From positions 1-64,000 of the forward strand of contig DASUUK010000088.1 in assembly GCA_036374135.1 (NCBI GenBank): a DNA stretch of 64,000 nt, read 5' to 3'. Positions within the stretch are counted from its first letter, which is position 1; each line of letters begins with the position of its first letter. Of the stretch, positions 51,493-60,912 are shown one piece after another. Below the pieces are notes generated by a model. It ran no database searches and had not been told where the DNA came from. It worked only from the letters and a program-made list of their open reading frames with translations. A program made the position numbers and the translations under genes. The DNA comes from Euzebyales bacterium. Its GTDB lineage: Bacteria > Actinomycetota > Nitriliruptoria > Euzebyales > JAHELV01.

Positions 51493-53142
51493 ATGGGGTC
51501 AGACATGGCGTGGAGCGACGCCGGACGGTCCGGGCACATCGGCACCACACACGACGGCATGTCGTTCGCGGAGACCACCCCATGGGTCTTTCCCTTCGAC
51601 CGCACGCGTCACGAGCGCGCCCGCGCCCGGCTGGGCCCCGATCGCGCCGCCGAGTTCACACGGCCCGCAACCACGACGGACGTCATCGAGCTGTACGCCC
51701 GCGAGCTCGACGAAGCATGCGCGGGGATCGGACGGGACCCGTGGTCCGATGCGACCGTGCCGGCGGACGTGCTCGACGTGCAGGTTCGGCTCGCCGACGT
51801 CGAGGAACGCCATCTCGTCCTCGTCGGCCGCGAGCCCACGCACGACACGCTCACCCTGGCCGAACTGGCGGTCGCACACCGGCGCCAGCTCGTACGGCAC
51901 CTGTCCACGCAGCGTCCGCTGCTTGCCCTCGCCCTCGTGCTGCTGACCCACCAGCTCCACGCCGCGGGGCGCATCGGTGACGCCGTGGCCGCGGGGCGGG
52001 AGGCCGTCGAGATCCTGACCGATGCCGGGACCGACACGGGTGACGACAGCCGCGCCGCACTCGTGCTCGCGCTCGACGTGTCGCTCATGAGCCGCCTCGC
52101 CAGTGGCAGCCACGACGAGGCGGTCGGCGACCTCGTGCGCGCCACCCGCACGCTCGACGACCTGGCGCGCGACGAACCGGCGTTCGAGGCGGACCTGGTC
52201 GATCATCTGGAAGTGCTCGCGATGACCGGTGGACATGGCGCGGGGGCGCTCGACGGCGGCAACGATCGGCTCGAGCGTTCGGTGTGGGAGTCCGGACCGC
52301 ACGGGCTGCAGACCACGCGAACACACGCCGACGAGCTGTACGACGAGGCCGTGCGGCTCGCGACGTCCGACGGCGACGGGCCTGCGGCCGCGGTGGCGGC
52401 TGGAGCCGCCGTCTCGGCCTACCGCCGGCTGCTCGCGGCCCAACCCGCCGAGCACTGGTACGCGGCGCTGCGGCGTCTCGCCCGCGCACTGTGGCGCCAC
52501 GCCATCGTGCTCAACGAGCTGCTGGGCCGGCCGCGCGACGCGACGGGACCCGGACGCGAGGCGCTGCTGCTGACCCGACGCGCGTTGCGCGTCGTCGAAC
52601 ACGCAGACGAGTTCGACAGCCTGGTCGGCGAGTTGGGCATCCGGCTCCACGACCTCAGCCACATCGCCCACTGCGCCGGCCTGATCGGCGAACACGACCA
52701 GCTCGCCGAGGAGGCGAGGCGCCTGGCCGTCGACAGCGTCGGCGCCGAGGCGATGCGTGCGCTGGGCGTCGCGCTGCACGACCGCGCGGCGGAGGCGTGC
52801 GAGACAGCGGTGGTGCTGGCTGAGCACGGGCGCGACATCAGCCCTACCGTGGCGGCCGGGCTCGGCAACAGCCGTGCAGCGGTCGCAGCGCGGCGAGCCG
52901 TCCTCACGGGCGATCCGATGTCGCGATGGGAGTTGGCGAACTCGCAGCTGGCCAGCGGGCACTTGTGGTGCCTCAACGGCGATGGCCAGCGCGGCGCGCA
53001 GGCCATGGCCGACGCGCACGACACGGTCCGCGCACTACCCGGGCAGGCCGGGCAGACGATGCGCGAGGCAGCCGAGGCCGCACTGATGGCGGCGTGCTCG
53101 GCGTACCCGGACATCGTCCCGCACGACGACTGGCTGCGCTGA
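51493..53142 (+). CDS. Large helical-repeat (TPR-like) hypothetical protein
   Basis: A 549-residue soluble protein dominated by Ala/Leu/Arg-rich helices in repeating pairs (for example LAVAHRRQLVRHLSTQRPLLALALVLL; GAAVSAYRRLLAAQPAEHWYAALRRLARAL; ALRVVEHADEFDSLVGELGI). The spacing resembles TPR or other alpha-solenoid repeats, yet no catalytic motif is evident. Proteins of this style act as scaffolds or as sensor parts of regulators. No family is recognised. The start at 51493 (MGSDMAWSD) is near a -10-like box; Met5 is possible. Confidence 0.75.
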   Translation: MGSDMAWSDAGRSGHIGTTHDGMSFAETTPWVFPFDRTRHERARARLGPDRAAEFTRPATTTDVIELYARELDEACAGIGRDPWSDATVPADVLDVQVRLADVEERHLVLVGREPTHDTLTLAELAVAHRRQLVRHLSTQRPLLALALVLLTHQLHAAGRIGDAVAAGREAVEILTDAGTDTGDDSRAALVLALDVSLMSRLASGSHDEAVGDLVRATRTLDDLARDEPAFEADLVDHLEVLAMTGGHGAGALDGGNDRLERSVWESGPHGLQTTRTHADELYDEAVRLATSDGDGPAAAVAAGAAVSAYRRLLAAQPAEHWYAALRRLARALWRHAIVLNELLGRPRDATGPGREALLLTRRALRVVEHADEFDSLVGELGIRLHDLSHIAHCAGLIGEHDQLAEEARRLAVDSVGAEAMRALGVALHDRAAEACETAVVLAEHGRDISPTVAAGLGNSRAAVAARRAVLTGDPMSRWELANSQLASGHLWCLNGDGQRGAQAMADAHDTVRALPGQAGQTMREAAEAALMAACSAYPDIVPHDDWLR

Positions 53143-53164
53143 GCCGATCACCCGTCCCTGCGGC

Positions 53165-53170
53165 TAGGAT
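53165..53170 (+). promoter_or_regulatory. Candidate -10 box (TAGGAT) for the Bax-inhibitor-1 gene
   Basis: TAGGAT 44 nt before the ATG at 53215, in the 72 bp gap behind the helical-repeat gene. No -35 is evident, and read-through from the upstream gene is also possible. Confidence 0.28.
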
Positions 53171-53214
53171 CGCGTCACACAGCCACCGTTGACCGACCTG
53201 AGGATCTCCCAGCG

Positions 53215-53910
53215 ATGACCGACGCCGCCACCCTCCGCTATGCGACGCCCGTCGCGCAGGAGTCCACATCCGTCCGCGCGCAGTTCCTCCGTCGGGTGTA
53301 CGTCCACCTCGGCGCCGCCGTCGCGGCCTTCATCATGCTCGAGCTCGCGTTGTTCTCGACCGGGCTCGCGGAAGCGATCACCGTGTTCGTCATCAACACG
53401 AGCTGGCTGCTGATCCTGGGCGGCTTCGTGTTGATCTCGTGGCTGTCGAGCAGCGTCGCCTTCCGCGCGTCCACGCCGACAGCGCAGTATGCGGGTTATG
53501 GCGCGCTGATCGTGGCCGAGGCGCTGATCTTCGCGCCGCTGCTCTTCATCGCGTCGCTGCAGGCGCCCGGCGCCATAACCCAGGCGGCCATGCTGTCGGT
53601 CGTCGGCTTTGCCGGGCTGACCCTGATCGGTCTGACGTCGGGACGTGACTTCTCGGCGCTGGGGGCGCTGCTGAAGTGGGGTGGGATCGTCGCGCTGATG
53701 GCGATCGTGGCGGCGGTCCTGTTCGGCTTCGGTCTGGGGACGTGGTTCAGCGTCGCGATGATCGGCTACGCGGGCGGCGCGATCCTGTTCGAGACGTCGA
53801 GGGTTCTGCTGTCCTATCCGGCCGACCGGCATGTGGCCGCGTCGATGCAGCTGTTCGCCAGCCTCGCGCTGCTCTTCTGGTACGTCCTGCGTCTGCTCTC
53901 ACGGAACTGA
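53215..53910 (+). CDS. Bax-inhibitor-1/YccA-like membrane protein
   Basis: A 231-residue protein with seven hydrophobic segments. RAQFLRRVYVHLGAAVAAF at the start, then ISWLSSSVAFRASTPTAQYAGYGAL, GAITQAAMLSVVGFAGLTLIG and FETSRVLLSYPADRHVAASMQLFASLALLF match the BI-1 (UPF0005) family, which in E. coli includes YccA and in general forms pH-sensitive calcium leak channels. ATG at 53215 fits; this is the last gene before the ileS leader. Confidence 0.88.
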   Translation: MTDAATLRYATPVAQESTSVRAQFLRRVYVHLGAAVAAFIMLELALFSTGLAEAITVFVINTSWLLILGGFVLISWLSSSVAFRASTPTAQYAGYGALIVAEALIFAPLLFIASLQAPGAITQAAMLSVVGFAGLTLIGLTSGRDFSALGALLKWGGIVALMAIVAAVLFGFGLGTWFSVAMIGYAGGAILFETSRVLLSYPADRHVAASMQLFASLALLFWYVLRLLSRN

Positions 53911-54281
53911 GCGGGCGCCTGCGCGTCCGCACCCGCCGTCAAGGTCGGCACCGGCCCGTGTAGCAGTTCCGGTGCAACTCGGTGAACCCGCCTGACGTGC
54001 ACAGGCGCAGCACCGCGTCGGTGATCCCGACCCCGCCCCGTAGTCGTGTGGCGCCCAACCACCCTGCGGATCGACAACCACCATGCGGCACGGATCACGA
54101 GGTGGTTGGCGAACGACGCGAATATCAGGTGCTTTGACATCCACCCCGACACACCGCCACCCACCTCGTGCGACGGCGACCACCCCTCGGGATCAGGCAG
54201 CCCGATCCCGAGGTGGTCGTCACAACGCGAGGTGGTCGTTACAACGCGAGGTGGATGTCGTATGGCGGGTGGCCAGGAGGG
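53911..54281. other. 370 bp non-coding stretch with short repeats
   Basis: No intact gene. A minus-strand fragment (GITDAVLRLCTSGGFTELHR) looks like coding remains, perhaps of a lost gene, but I cannot name a family. The right part carries the 19 bp repeats (54209-54265). No terminator, RNA or promoter is clear until 54282. Confidence 0.35.
54209..54265. repeat. Tandem 19 bp repeat (two full copies and one partial)
   Basis: CGAGGTGGTCGTCACAACG (54209-54227) is followed by a copy with one change (54228-54246) and a diverged third (54247-54265). The core CGAGGTGG also occurs inverted or direct at about 54101 and 54167 and in the T-box itself (54447). Its role is unknown. Confidence 0.7.
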
Positions 54282-54311
54282 TTGGGCGGTGGCGCCGCCC
54301 GGGGCTAGGCT
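54282..54311 (+). promoter_or_regulatory. Probable ileS promoter (TTGGGC-18-TAGGCT)
   Basis: TTGGGC (54282-54287) and TAGGCT (54306-54311) are 18 nt apart and sit just before the T-box leader, so transcription should start near 54318. The spacing and -35 quality are among the best in this window. Confidence 0.5.
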
Positions 54312-54317
54312 GGGTGC

Positions 54318-54539
54318 ACAGGCGTCGACCCGGCCATCACCGGCGAGCCTCCGGAAGAACCGGCCGCGCGCGGCCCAAGTAGAACCGGACGGGACCGGCC
54401 CGTCACAGCCGGCAACGAAGCGGATCCTGCTCCGGCAGGGTCAAGCGAGGTGGTACCGCGGGTGTCCCCGGCCGACACGGCCCGGCGTCCGTCCTCGCAC
54501 ACGGCAACGACCACGATGTGTGCGAGGGAGACCGACCGC
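54318..54539 (+). promoter_or_regulatory. Translational (class II) T-box riboswitch controlling ileS
   Basis: The leader contains the exact T-box core GAGGTGGTACCGCGGG (54447-54462) and the stem II-like element AAGTAGAACCGG at about 54377. The probable specifier is ATC (Ile) at 54336-54338, followed by CACCGGCGAGCCTCCGG. Two exclusive helices are visible: GCGAGG (54445-54450) with CCTCGC (54493-54498) as antisequestrator, and CCTCGCACAC (54493-54502) with GTGTGCGAGG (54518-54527) as sequestrator, which covers the GAGGGAG ribosome site (54524-54530). Uncharged tRNAIle should favour the first and open translation; charged tRNA the second. This is the known actinobacterial mode for ileS. Confidence 0.9.
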
Positions 54540-57500
54540 ATGGCGTACCCCATCGACGACCCCACCCGTGACGTCTCGGCGGCCGCGAGTTGGCCTGCGA
54601 TCGAACGCCGCATCCTCGAGCACTGGGCGACCGACGGCACGTTCGAGGCGTCCGTGGAGCAGCGCCCCGCCGGCGAGCACGGCAGCAACGAGTACGTCTT
54701 CTACGACGGTCCCCCGTTCGCCAACGGCCTGCCGCACTACGGGCACCTGCTGACCGGCTACGTCAAGGATGTCGTGCCGCGCTACCGCACGATGCGGGGC
54801 GAGCGCGTCGAGCGCCGGTTCGGCTGGGACTGCCACGGTCTGCCCGCCGAGGTCAAGGCCGAACGAGACCTGGGGATCACGACCAAGGCCGAGGTGCTCG
54901 ACCTGGGCATCGCGCGGTTCAACAACGCATGCCGCACGTCGGTCCTGCAGTACACGCAGGACTGGGAGGCCTACGTCACGCGGCAGGCGCGCTGGGTCGA
55001 CTTCGACAACGACTACAAGACGCTCGACCTGGACTACATGGAAAGCGTCATGTGGGCGTTCAAGACGCTCTACGACAAGGGGCTGATCTACGAGGGCTTC
55101 CGGGTCCTGCCCTACTGCTGGCGGTGCGAGACGCCGCTGAGCAACACCGAGACGCGCATGGACGACGTCTACCGGCCCCGCCAGGACCCCGCGATCACGG
55201 TCGCGATCACGCTCGACACCGGCGAGAAGCTGCTGGTCTGGACGACCACCCCTTGGACGCTGCCCAGCAACCTGGCCGTGGCGGTCGGACCCGACATCGA
55301 CTACGCCGTCGTCGAACGTGACGGCACCCGCTACATCGTCGGTGAGGCGCGCCTCGCCGCATACGAGCGGGAGCTGGGCGAGGCCGAGGTCGTCGAACGA
55401 CGCAAGGGCAGCACGCTGGTCGGCCACCGCTACACGCCGCTGTTCGACTTCTTGGACGACACGCCCAACGCCTACCAGGTGCTTGCCGGCGACTTCGTGT
55501 CGACCGACGAGGGCACCGGCATCGTCCACATGGCGCCCGCCTACGGCGAAGACGACCAGACAGCGTGCGCAGAAGCCGGCATCCCCGTGCGGGTCACCGT
55601 CGACGACCACACACGTTTCACGTCGGTCGTGCCCGACTACGAGGGCCTACAGGTCTTCGAGGCCAACCCGCAGATCATCCGCGACCTGCACGAGGCGGGC
55701 GTGCTGCTGCGCCACGACAGCTATGAGCACCCGTATCCGCACTGCTGGCGGTGCGACACGCCGCTTGTCTACAAGGCGGTGTCGAGCTGGTTCGTCGAGG
55801 TCACGAAGTTCCGCGACCGCATGGTCGAGCTCAACCAGCAGATCACCTGGGTGCCCGAGCACGTGCGCGACGGCTCCATGGGCAGGTGGCTCGAGAACGC
55901 GCGGGACTGGTCGATCAGCCGCAACCGCTTCTGGGGTTCACCCATCCCCGTGTGGCGGTCCGACGATCCCGCGTACCCGCGCGTCGACGTGTACGGCTCG
56001 CTCGACGAGATCGAGCGCGACTTCGGCGTGCGCCCCACCGATCTGCACCGTCCGGTCGTCGACGATCTGGTGCGCCCCAACCCGGACGATCCGACGGGGC
56101 GGTCGATGATGCGCCGGGTCCCCGAGGTGCTCGACTGCTGGTTCGAGTCGGGGTCCATGCCATTCGCGCAGGTCCACCACCCATTCGAGAACGCCGACTG
56201 GTTCGAGCACCACTATCCCGGGGACTTCATCGTCGAGTCCATCGGGCAGACGCGCGGGTGGTTCTACACGCTGCACGTGCTGGCGACGGCGCTGTTCGAT
56301 CGCCCGGCGTTCCGCACCTGCGTGACCCACGGCATCGTGCTCGGCAGCGACGGCCGCAAGATGAGCAAGTCGCTGGGCAACTACCCGGACGTCTACGAGA
56401 TGTTCGACAGCTACGGCGCCGACGCCATGCGGTGGTTCCTGATGGCGTCGCCGATCCTGCGCGGCGGCGACCTCATCGTCACCGAGCAGGGCATCCGCGA
56501 CAGCGTACGACAGGTGCTCAATCCGCTGTGGAGTGCGTACAACTTCTTCACGCTGTACGCCAACGCCGAGGACTACACCGCCACGCGGCGGACGGACTCC
56601 ACGCACGTGCTGGACCGCTACGTCCTCGCCAAGTTGCATGCGCTGGTCACCGACGTGACGATGGCGATGGACGTCTACGAGATCTCCGGTGCGTGCGCGC
56701 TGGTCCGAGGTTTCTTCGACGCGTTGACCAACTGGTACATCCGCCGCTCGCGGGACCGGTTCTGGGCAGGGGACCACGATGCGTTCGACACGCTGTACAC
56801 CGTGCTGGAGACGGTGTGCCGCGCCGCCGCGCCGCTGCTGCCGATGGTGACCGAGGACATGTGGCGCGGGCTCACCGGCGGGCGGTCGGTGCACATGACC
56901 GACTGGCCCGAGGCCGACGCGCTGCCGACCGACGACGGGCTGGTCGCGACGATGGACCGGGTGCGCGACGTGTGCTCGGCGGCGCTGTCGCTGCGCGAGG
57001 CGAGGCGGCTGCGGGTACGCCTGCCGCTTGCGTCGCTGACCGTGGCGACACAGGACGCGAAGCAGCTCGAGGCGTTCACCGATCTGATCGCCGACGAGGT
57101 GAACGTCAAGGAGGTCGTGCTGAGCGACGACGTGGACGGGGCGTGCTCGACGGTGCTGACGGTCAACCCACGCGCCGCCGGACCGCGGTTGGGCGGCGAC
57201 GTGCAGCGAGTGATCCGTGCGACGAAGTCCGGGGACTGGACGGTCGACGGTGATGCGGTCACCGCGGGCGGCATCGAACTGCGCCCCGACGAGTACGACC
57301 TGCGGCTGGTGCCGGCCGAACCGGACCGTTCAGCACCGCTGCCCGGCAACGTCGGCGTCGTCGTCCTCGACACCGAGGTGACGCCCGCGTTCGCGGCCGA
57401 GGGACGCGCCCGCGACGTCGTCCGGGTCGTCCAGCAGGCGCGGCGCGACGCCGGGTTGAACGTCTCGGATCGGATCGAACTGCACGTCGACGGCGACGAT

Positions 57501-57656
57501 GCCGTGGTCGACGCGGTCCGCGAGCACGAGGCGTTCGTCGCGGGCGAGGTGCTGGCGGCGACGGTGGCGTACGGCTCGCTCGGGGCCGAAGGTCACGTCG
57601 CGGAGGGCACCGTCGGCGACGACGAGGCGGTGCGTGTGTCGGTCGTCCGCGCCTGA
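54540..57656 (+). CDS. ileS: Isoleucyl-tRNA synthetase, type 2 (eukaryote-like)
   Basis: A 1038-residue class I synthetase that charges tRNAIle. HYGH at residues 66-69 is the HIGH motif, and KMSKS at 607-611 is intact. [20 protein letters not shown] and the large editing insert (about 190-390, with [20 protein letters not shown]) are present. The sequence [11 protein letters not shown] and the C-terminal tail fit the type-2 enzymes, which are known for resistance to mupirocin; that is a family inference. ATG at 54540 is set by the ribosome site in the T-box sequestrator. The VOC gene overlaps the stop by 1 nt. Confidence 0.96.
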   Translation: MAYPIDDPTRDVSAAASWPAIERRILEHWATDGTFEASVEQRPAGEHGSNEYVFYDGPPFANGLPHYGHLLTGYVKDVVPRYRTMRGERVERRFGWDCHGLPAEVKAERDLGITTKAEVLDLGIARFNNACRTSVLQYTQDWEAYVTRQARWVDFDNDYKTLDLDYMESVMWAFKTLYDKGLIYEGFRVLPYCWRCETPLSNTETRMDDVYRPRQDPAITVAITLDTGEKLLVWTTTPWTLPSNLAVAVGPDIDYAVVERDGTRYIVGEARLAAYERELGEAEVVERRKGSTLVGHRYTPLFDFLDDTPNAYQVLAGDFVSTDEGTGIVHMAPAYGEDDQTACAEAGIPVRVTVDDHTRFTSVVPDYEGLQVFEANPQIIRDLHEAGVLLRHDSYEHPYPHCWRCDTPLVYKAVSSWFVEVTKFRDRMVELNQQITWVPEHVRDGSMGRWLENARDWSISRNRFWGSPIPVWRSDDPAYPRVDVYGSLDEIERDFGVRPTDLHRPVVDDLVRPNPDDPTGRSMMRRVPEVLDCWFESGSMPFAQVHHPFENADWFEHHYPGDFIVESIGQTRGWFYTLHVLATALFDRPAFRTCVTHGIVLGSDGRKMSKSLGNYPDVYEMFDSYGADAMRWFLMASPILRGGDLIVTEQGIRDSVRQVLNPLWSAYNFFTLYANAEDYTATRRTDSTHVLDRYVLAKLHALVTDVTMAMDVYEISGACALVRGFFDALTNWYIRRSRDRFWAGDHDAFDTLYTVLETVCRAAAPLLPMVTEDMWRGLTGGRSVHMTDWPEADALPTDDGLVATMDRVRDVCSAALSLREARRLRVRLPLASLTVATQDAKQLEAFTDLIADEVNVKEVVLSDDVDGACSTVLTVNPRAAGPRLGGDVQRVIRATKSGDWTVDGDAVTAGGIELRPDEYDLRLVPAEPDRSAPLPGNVGVVVLDTEVTPAFAAEGRARDVVRVVQQARRDAGLNVSDRIELHVDGDDAVVDAVREHEAFVAGEVLAATVAYGSLGAEGHVAEGTVGDDEAVRVSVVRA

Positions 57657-58129
57657 TGGCGAGCGACACAGCCCCGCCGGCGCCCGTGACGACGCCGCAA
57701 CTGCAGCTCGTCATCGACTGCGCGGACCCCGACCGGCTCGCGCGGTTCTGGGCCGCGGCGCTCGGCTACGTGCCGCCGCCCCCGCCGGACGGCCACGACT
57801 CGTGGGCCGACTGGTACCGCAGCGTCGGGGTGCCCGAGGACGAGATCGACGACGGCGTCGACCGGCTGGTCGATCCCACCGGCACCGGGCCGTCGGTGTG
57901 GTTCCAGCCCGTGCCGGAAGCCAAGTCGGTCAAGAACCGCCTGCACCTCGACCTGCTCGTTGCCGGGCGCGGCACACCCATCGCAGAACGACGCCGCATC
58001 GTCGACGCGGAGGTCGAGCGGCTCGTCGGCCTCGGGGCGACGATCGTGCGCGTGGTCGACGGCGATGTCCGCGACCATTACGCCGTGACGCTGGGCGACC
58101 CCGAGGGCAACGAGTTCTGCGTCGGGTGA
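57656..58129 (+). CDS. VOC (glyoxalase/bleomycin-resistance-like) family protein
   Basis: A 157-residue protein with the VOC fold: LQLVIDCADPDRLARFWAAALGY at the start, VKNRLHLDLLV in the middle and TLGDPEGNEFCVG at the end carry the usual strand-helix pattern and C-terminal ligand residues. It may be a dioxygenase, lyase or drug-binding protein. Start overlaps ileS stop (TGATG). It is expressed with ileS. Confidence 0.85.
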   Translation: MASDTAPPAPVTTPQLQLVIDCADPDRLARFWAAALGYVPPPPPDGHDSWADWYRSVGVPEDEIDDGVDRLVDPTGTGPSVWFQPVPEAKSVKNRLHLDLLVAGRGTPIAERRRIVDAEVERLVGLGATIVRVVDGDVRDHYAVTLGDPEGNEFCVG

Positions 58130-58373
58130 CCTGACCGCCATCCCCCCGCCTGTCGACACCGTCTGGGCACTGTTCGTCGCATCCGCCGGGCCGACGTCCG
58201 ATGACCGCCCGCGGTGGGAGCAGCGCATCGGACGCGATGACGCGCGTGCGGGTGGCGCGCCCGCTTCGGGCCGCAGTCGGGTGCCGGGCTGTCGGCCGGC
58301 GATGGCGACAGCCGGTGGTGGCTCGTGTGGAGGGTCCGGCGTGCCAGTGGCCGCCGACCGATGTGGTGCTAGG
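58130..58373. other. 244 bp intergenic region behind the VOC gene
   Basis: I see no gene, RNA or clear terminator. The sequence is GC-rich without long repeats. The zinc-ribbon gene converges here. Confidence 0.3.
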
Positions 58374-58592
58374 TCAGCCGCACTCGGGGCACGACAGTTC
58401 GAGGCACAACGAGGGCAGGTACACCCCGCCGCGACCTCCGCAGCGGGCGCAGTCCACGCCCGTGTCGGCCATGCTCGCGCCGGCCGGCAGACCGTCAGCG
58501 ACCATGCTGACGGACGGCTGTCCGAGCGACGGGAGCCCGAGCGGGCCTGCGGAATGCGGTTCGGCGACCTCTGAGACAGAGCCAGCGGGCAT
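58374..58592 (-). CDS. Small zinc-ribbon protein (72 residues)
   Basis: Starting at ATG 58592, 5 nt after AGGAGG (the strongest ribosome site in this part), it encodes MPAGSVSEVAEPHS and ends with CARCGGRGGVYLP, then SCPECG. The two CxxC pairs would make a zinc ribbon. The N-terminal 45 residues are Ser/Pro/Gly-rich and lack structure. It could be a nucleic-acid or protein-binding small protein; no family is recognised. It is divergent from the SDR gene. Confidence 0.65.
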   Translation of the reverse strand: MPAGSVSEVAEPHSAGPLGLPSLGQPSVSMVADGLPAGASMADTGVDCARCGGRGGVYLPSLCLELSCPECG

Positions 58593-58749
58593 CTGGGCCT
58601 CCTGACGCAGTAGCGTCACGTCTGGCGTCGCGTCGCCCCGCCGCCTCGGCCGGAACGGACGCGGCGCGTACGGATCACCCGGAAGCGTAACCGATCATTC
58701 GACTGCGCGACACTGGCAATTCGCCCGGATCACGAGAAGGTGGACGCCC

Positions 58750-59514
58750 ATGGAGCTCGACGGACGCGTGGTCGTCGTCACCGGGGCGGGTCGCGGCATC
58801 GGTGCAGCCCTGGCCCGCCGGTTCGCGAGCGAGGGCGCGCGCGTCGTGGTGAACGATCTCGACGTCGACGCCACGGCCGAGGTCGCCGCAGACATCGACG
58901 GCCACGCCGTCCCTGGCGACGCCACCCGCGCCGACGGTGCCGCCCGCCTGGTCGAGCAGGCCGTCGACCATCTCGGACCGATCGACATCTTCTGCGCGAA
59001 CGCGGGCATCGCCGTCGCCGGTGGACCCGACGCGTCCGAGGACACGTGGGCACGGTCGTGGGAGGTCAATGTGATGGGCCACGTCCGCGCAGCGCGCGCA
59101 CTGCTGCCGGGTTGGCTCGAACGCGGTCGCGGCCATTTCCTCGCGACCGTGTCCGCGGCTGGACTGCTGAGCCAGATCGGGTCCGCTCCGTACGCCGTCA
59201 CCAAGCACGGCGCCCTGGCGTTCGCCGAGTGGATGGCGATCACGTACGGCGACCGCGGGATCACGGTGCAGGCACTGTGCCCGCAGGGCGTGCGCACCGA
59301 TCTGCTGGAGCGGGCCGACGAGCGCATCCGCGCGCTGCTGGAACCGTCGGCGATCGGCGTCGAGCAGGTTGCCGACGTGGTGATGGAGGCACTGGCCGAC
59401 GGCCGCTTCCTGATCCTGCCCCATCCTGAGGTCGGCGGCTACACGGTGCAGCGCGCGGCCGACCACGACCGCTGGCTCGCCGGCATGCGTCGACTGCAGT
59501 CGCGGCTGGGCTGA
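58750..59514 (+). CDS. Short-chain dehydrogenase/reductase
   Basis: A 254-residue classical SDR. The coenzyme motif VVVTGAGRGIGAAL is at residues 8-21, ANAGIAV is the NAG motif, and the catalytic Ser, Tyr and Lys are S135, Y148 and K152 in YAVTK. N-terminal acidic D37-like position suggests NAD. Substrate unknown; its neighbours (thiolase, AidB-like dehydrogenase) suggest an acyl-CoA or alcohol substrate. ATG at 58750, with GAGAAGGTGG upstream. Confidence 0.9.
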   Translation: MELDGRVVVVTGAGRGIGAALARRFASEGARVVVNDLDVDATAEVAADIDGHAVPGDATRADGAARLVEQAVDHLGPIDIFCANAGIAVAGGPDASEDTWARSWEVNVMGHVRAARALLPGWLERGRGHFLATVSAAGLLSQIGSAPYAVTKHGALAFAEWMAITYGDRGITVQALCPQGVRTDLLERADERIRALLEPSAIGVEQVADVVMEALADGRFLILPHPEVGGYTVQRAADHDRWLAGMRRLQSRLG

Positions 59515-59671
59515 CCGGTCATGGCTGGGACGACGCGCACCGGTTGCACATCGCGAGCGACAGCGGCCGGTTCGCGTCGGCTCGGGCGCGGGTTGGGCCG
59601 AGAGGTCGAGGCCCCGGATCGCGCGGCCACAATGGGGGTAGATCTGCCGCGCAATCGTCGAGGGAGTCGCC

Positions 59672-60892
59672 ATGTCGGAAGCCGTGATCGTCGCCACCGC
59701 CCGTTCGCCGATCGGACGTGCCAACAAGGGGTCGCTGACCGGTCTGCGGCCCGATGACCTGACCGCCACGATCGTCCGGGCTGCCCTCGACAAGGTGCCC
59801 GAACTCGACCCGACCGAGATCGATGACCTGCTGCTGGGCTGTGGCCTGCCGGGCGGTGAGCAGGGCTACAACATGGGTCGCGTCGTCGCCGTGCTGCTGG
59901 GGCTCGACGGGGTGCCGGGCACGACGGTCACGCGCTACTGCTCCTCGAGTCTGCAGACCACCCGCATGGCGTTCCACGCGATCGCCGCAGGCGAGGGCGA
60001 CGTGTTCATCTCCGCCGGTGTCGAGATGGTCAGCCGATTCACGAAGGGCACCAGCGACGGCCTGCCGGACACCCAGAACCCGGCGTTCGCCGACGCACAG
60101 GACCGCACGGCCAAGCGCGCGGAGCAGGGCGCGGAGTCGTGGGAGGACCCCCGCGACCACGGTGACATGCCCGACATCTACATCGCGATGGGCCAGACCG
60201 CCGAGAACGTGGCCGCGCTCCGTGGGATCAGCCGCACCGAGCAGGACGAGTTCGCGTGCCGGTCGCAGAACCGGGCCGAGGGGGCGCTCGACAACGGCTT
60301 CTGGGAGCGCGAGATCACACCCGTCACGACGCCGGACGGCGCCGAGATCGCCACGGACGACGGCATCCGGCGCGGCACGACGATGGACAAGCTGGCCGGG
60401 CTCGACCCTGTGTTCCGCCCCGACGGCACCGTGACCGCCGGCAACGCGTGCCCGCTGAACGACGGCGCCGCGGCGGTGGTCGTGATGCGCGAGTCGAAGG
60501 CGCGCGAGCTGGGCATCCAGCCGCTGGCGCGCGTGCTCGCCACCGGCGTGACGGGCCTGTCGCCGGAGATCATGGGCCTTGGACCGGTGGGCGCGACCCG
60601 TCAGGCGCTCGACCACGCCGGCATGACCATCGACGACATCGACCTGGTCGAGATCAACGAAGCGTTCGCGGCGCAGGTGATCCCGTCGTACCGCGAGCTG
60701 GACATCGACATCGATCGCCTGAACGTCAACGGCGGGGCGATCGCGGTCGGACACCCGTTCGGCATGACCGGCGCACGGATCACGACCACGCTGCTCAACA
60801 GCCTTGCGTACCACGACAGGACGATCGGGCTCGAGACCATGTGCGTCGGCGGCGGTCAGGGCATGGCGGTCATCTACGAGCGCCTGACCTGA
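59672..60892 (+). CDS. Thiolase (acetyl-CoA C-acyltransferase)
   Basis: A 406-residue thiolase. Active sites are C90 in TRYCSSSLQT, H361 in GHPFGMTGAR and C391 in MCVGGGQGMA, all present. It would split 3-ketoacyl-CoA or condense acetyl-CoA. ATG 59672 begins SEAVIVATARSPIGRANKG. It lies 157 nt behind the SDR on the same strand and 20 nt ahead of the MBL gene, which makes an operon for acyl-CoA metabolism likely. Confidence 0.94.
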   Translation: MSEAVIVATARSPIGRANKGSLTGLRPDDLTATIVRAALDKVPELDPTEIDDLLLGCGLPGGEQGYNMGRVVAVLLGLDGVPGTTVTRYCSSSLQTTRMAFHAIAAGEGDVFISAGVEMVSRFTKGTSDGLPDTQNPAFADAQDRTAKRAEQGAESWEDPRDHGDMPDIYIAMGQTAENVAALRGISRTEQDEFACRSQNRAEGALDNGFWEREITPVTTPDGAEIATDDGIRRGTTMDKLAGLDPVFRPDGTVTAGNACPLNDGAAAVVVMRESKARELGIQPLARVLATGVTGLSPEIMGLGPVGATRQALDHAGMTIDDIDLVEINEAFAAQVIPSYRELDIDIDRLNVNGGAIAVGHPFGMTGARITTTLLNSLAYHDRTIGLETMCVGGGQGMAVIYERLT

Positions 60893-60912
60893 CCGGTCCC
60901 GGCAGCGCGGCG

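Noticed and set aside
54046-54539. Open plus-strand frames running through the ileS leader
   Set aside because: They cross the T-box structure; composition is explained by the RNA element and the repeats.
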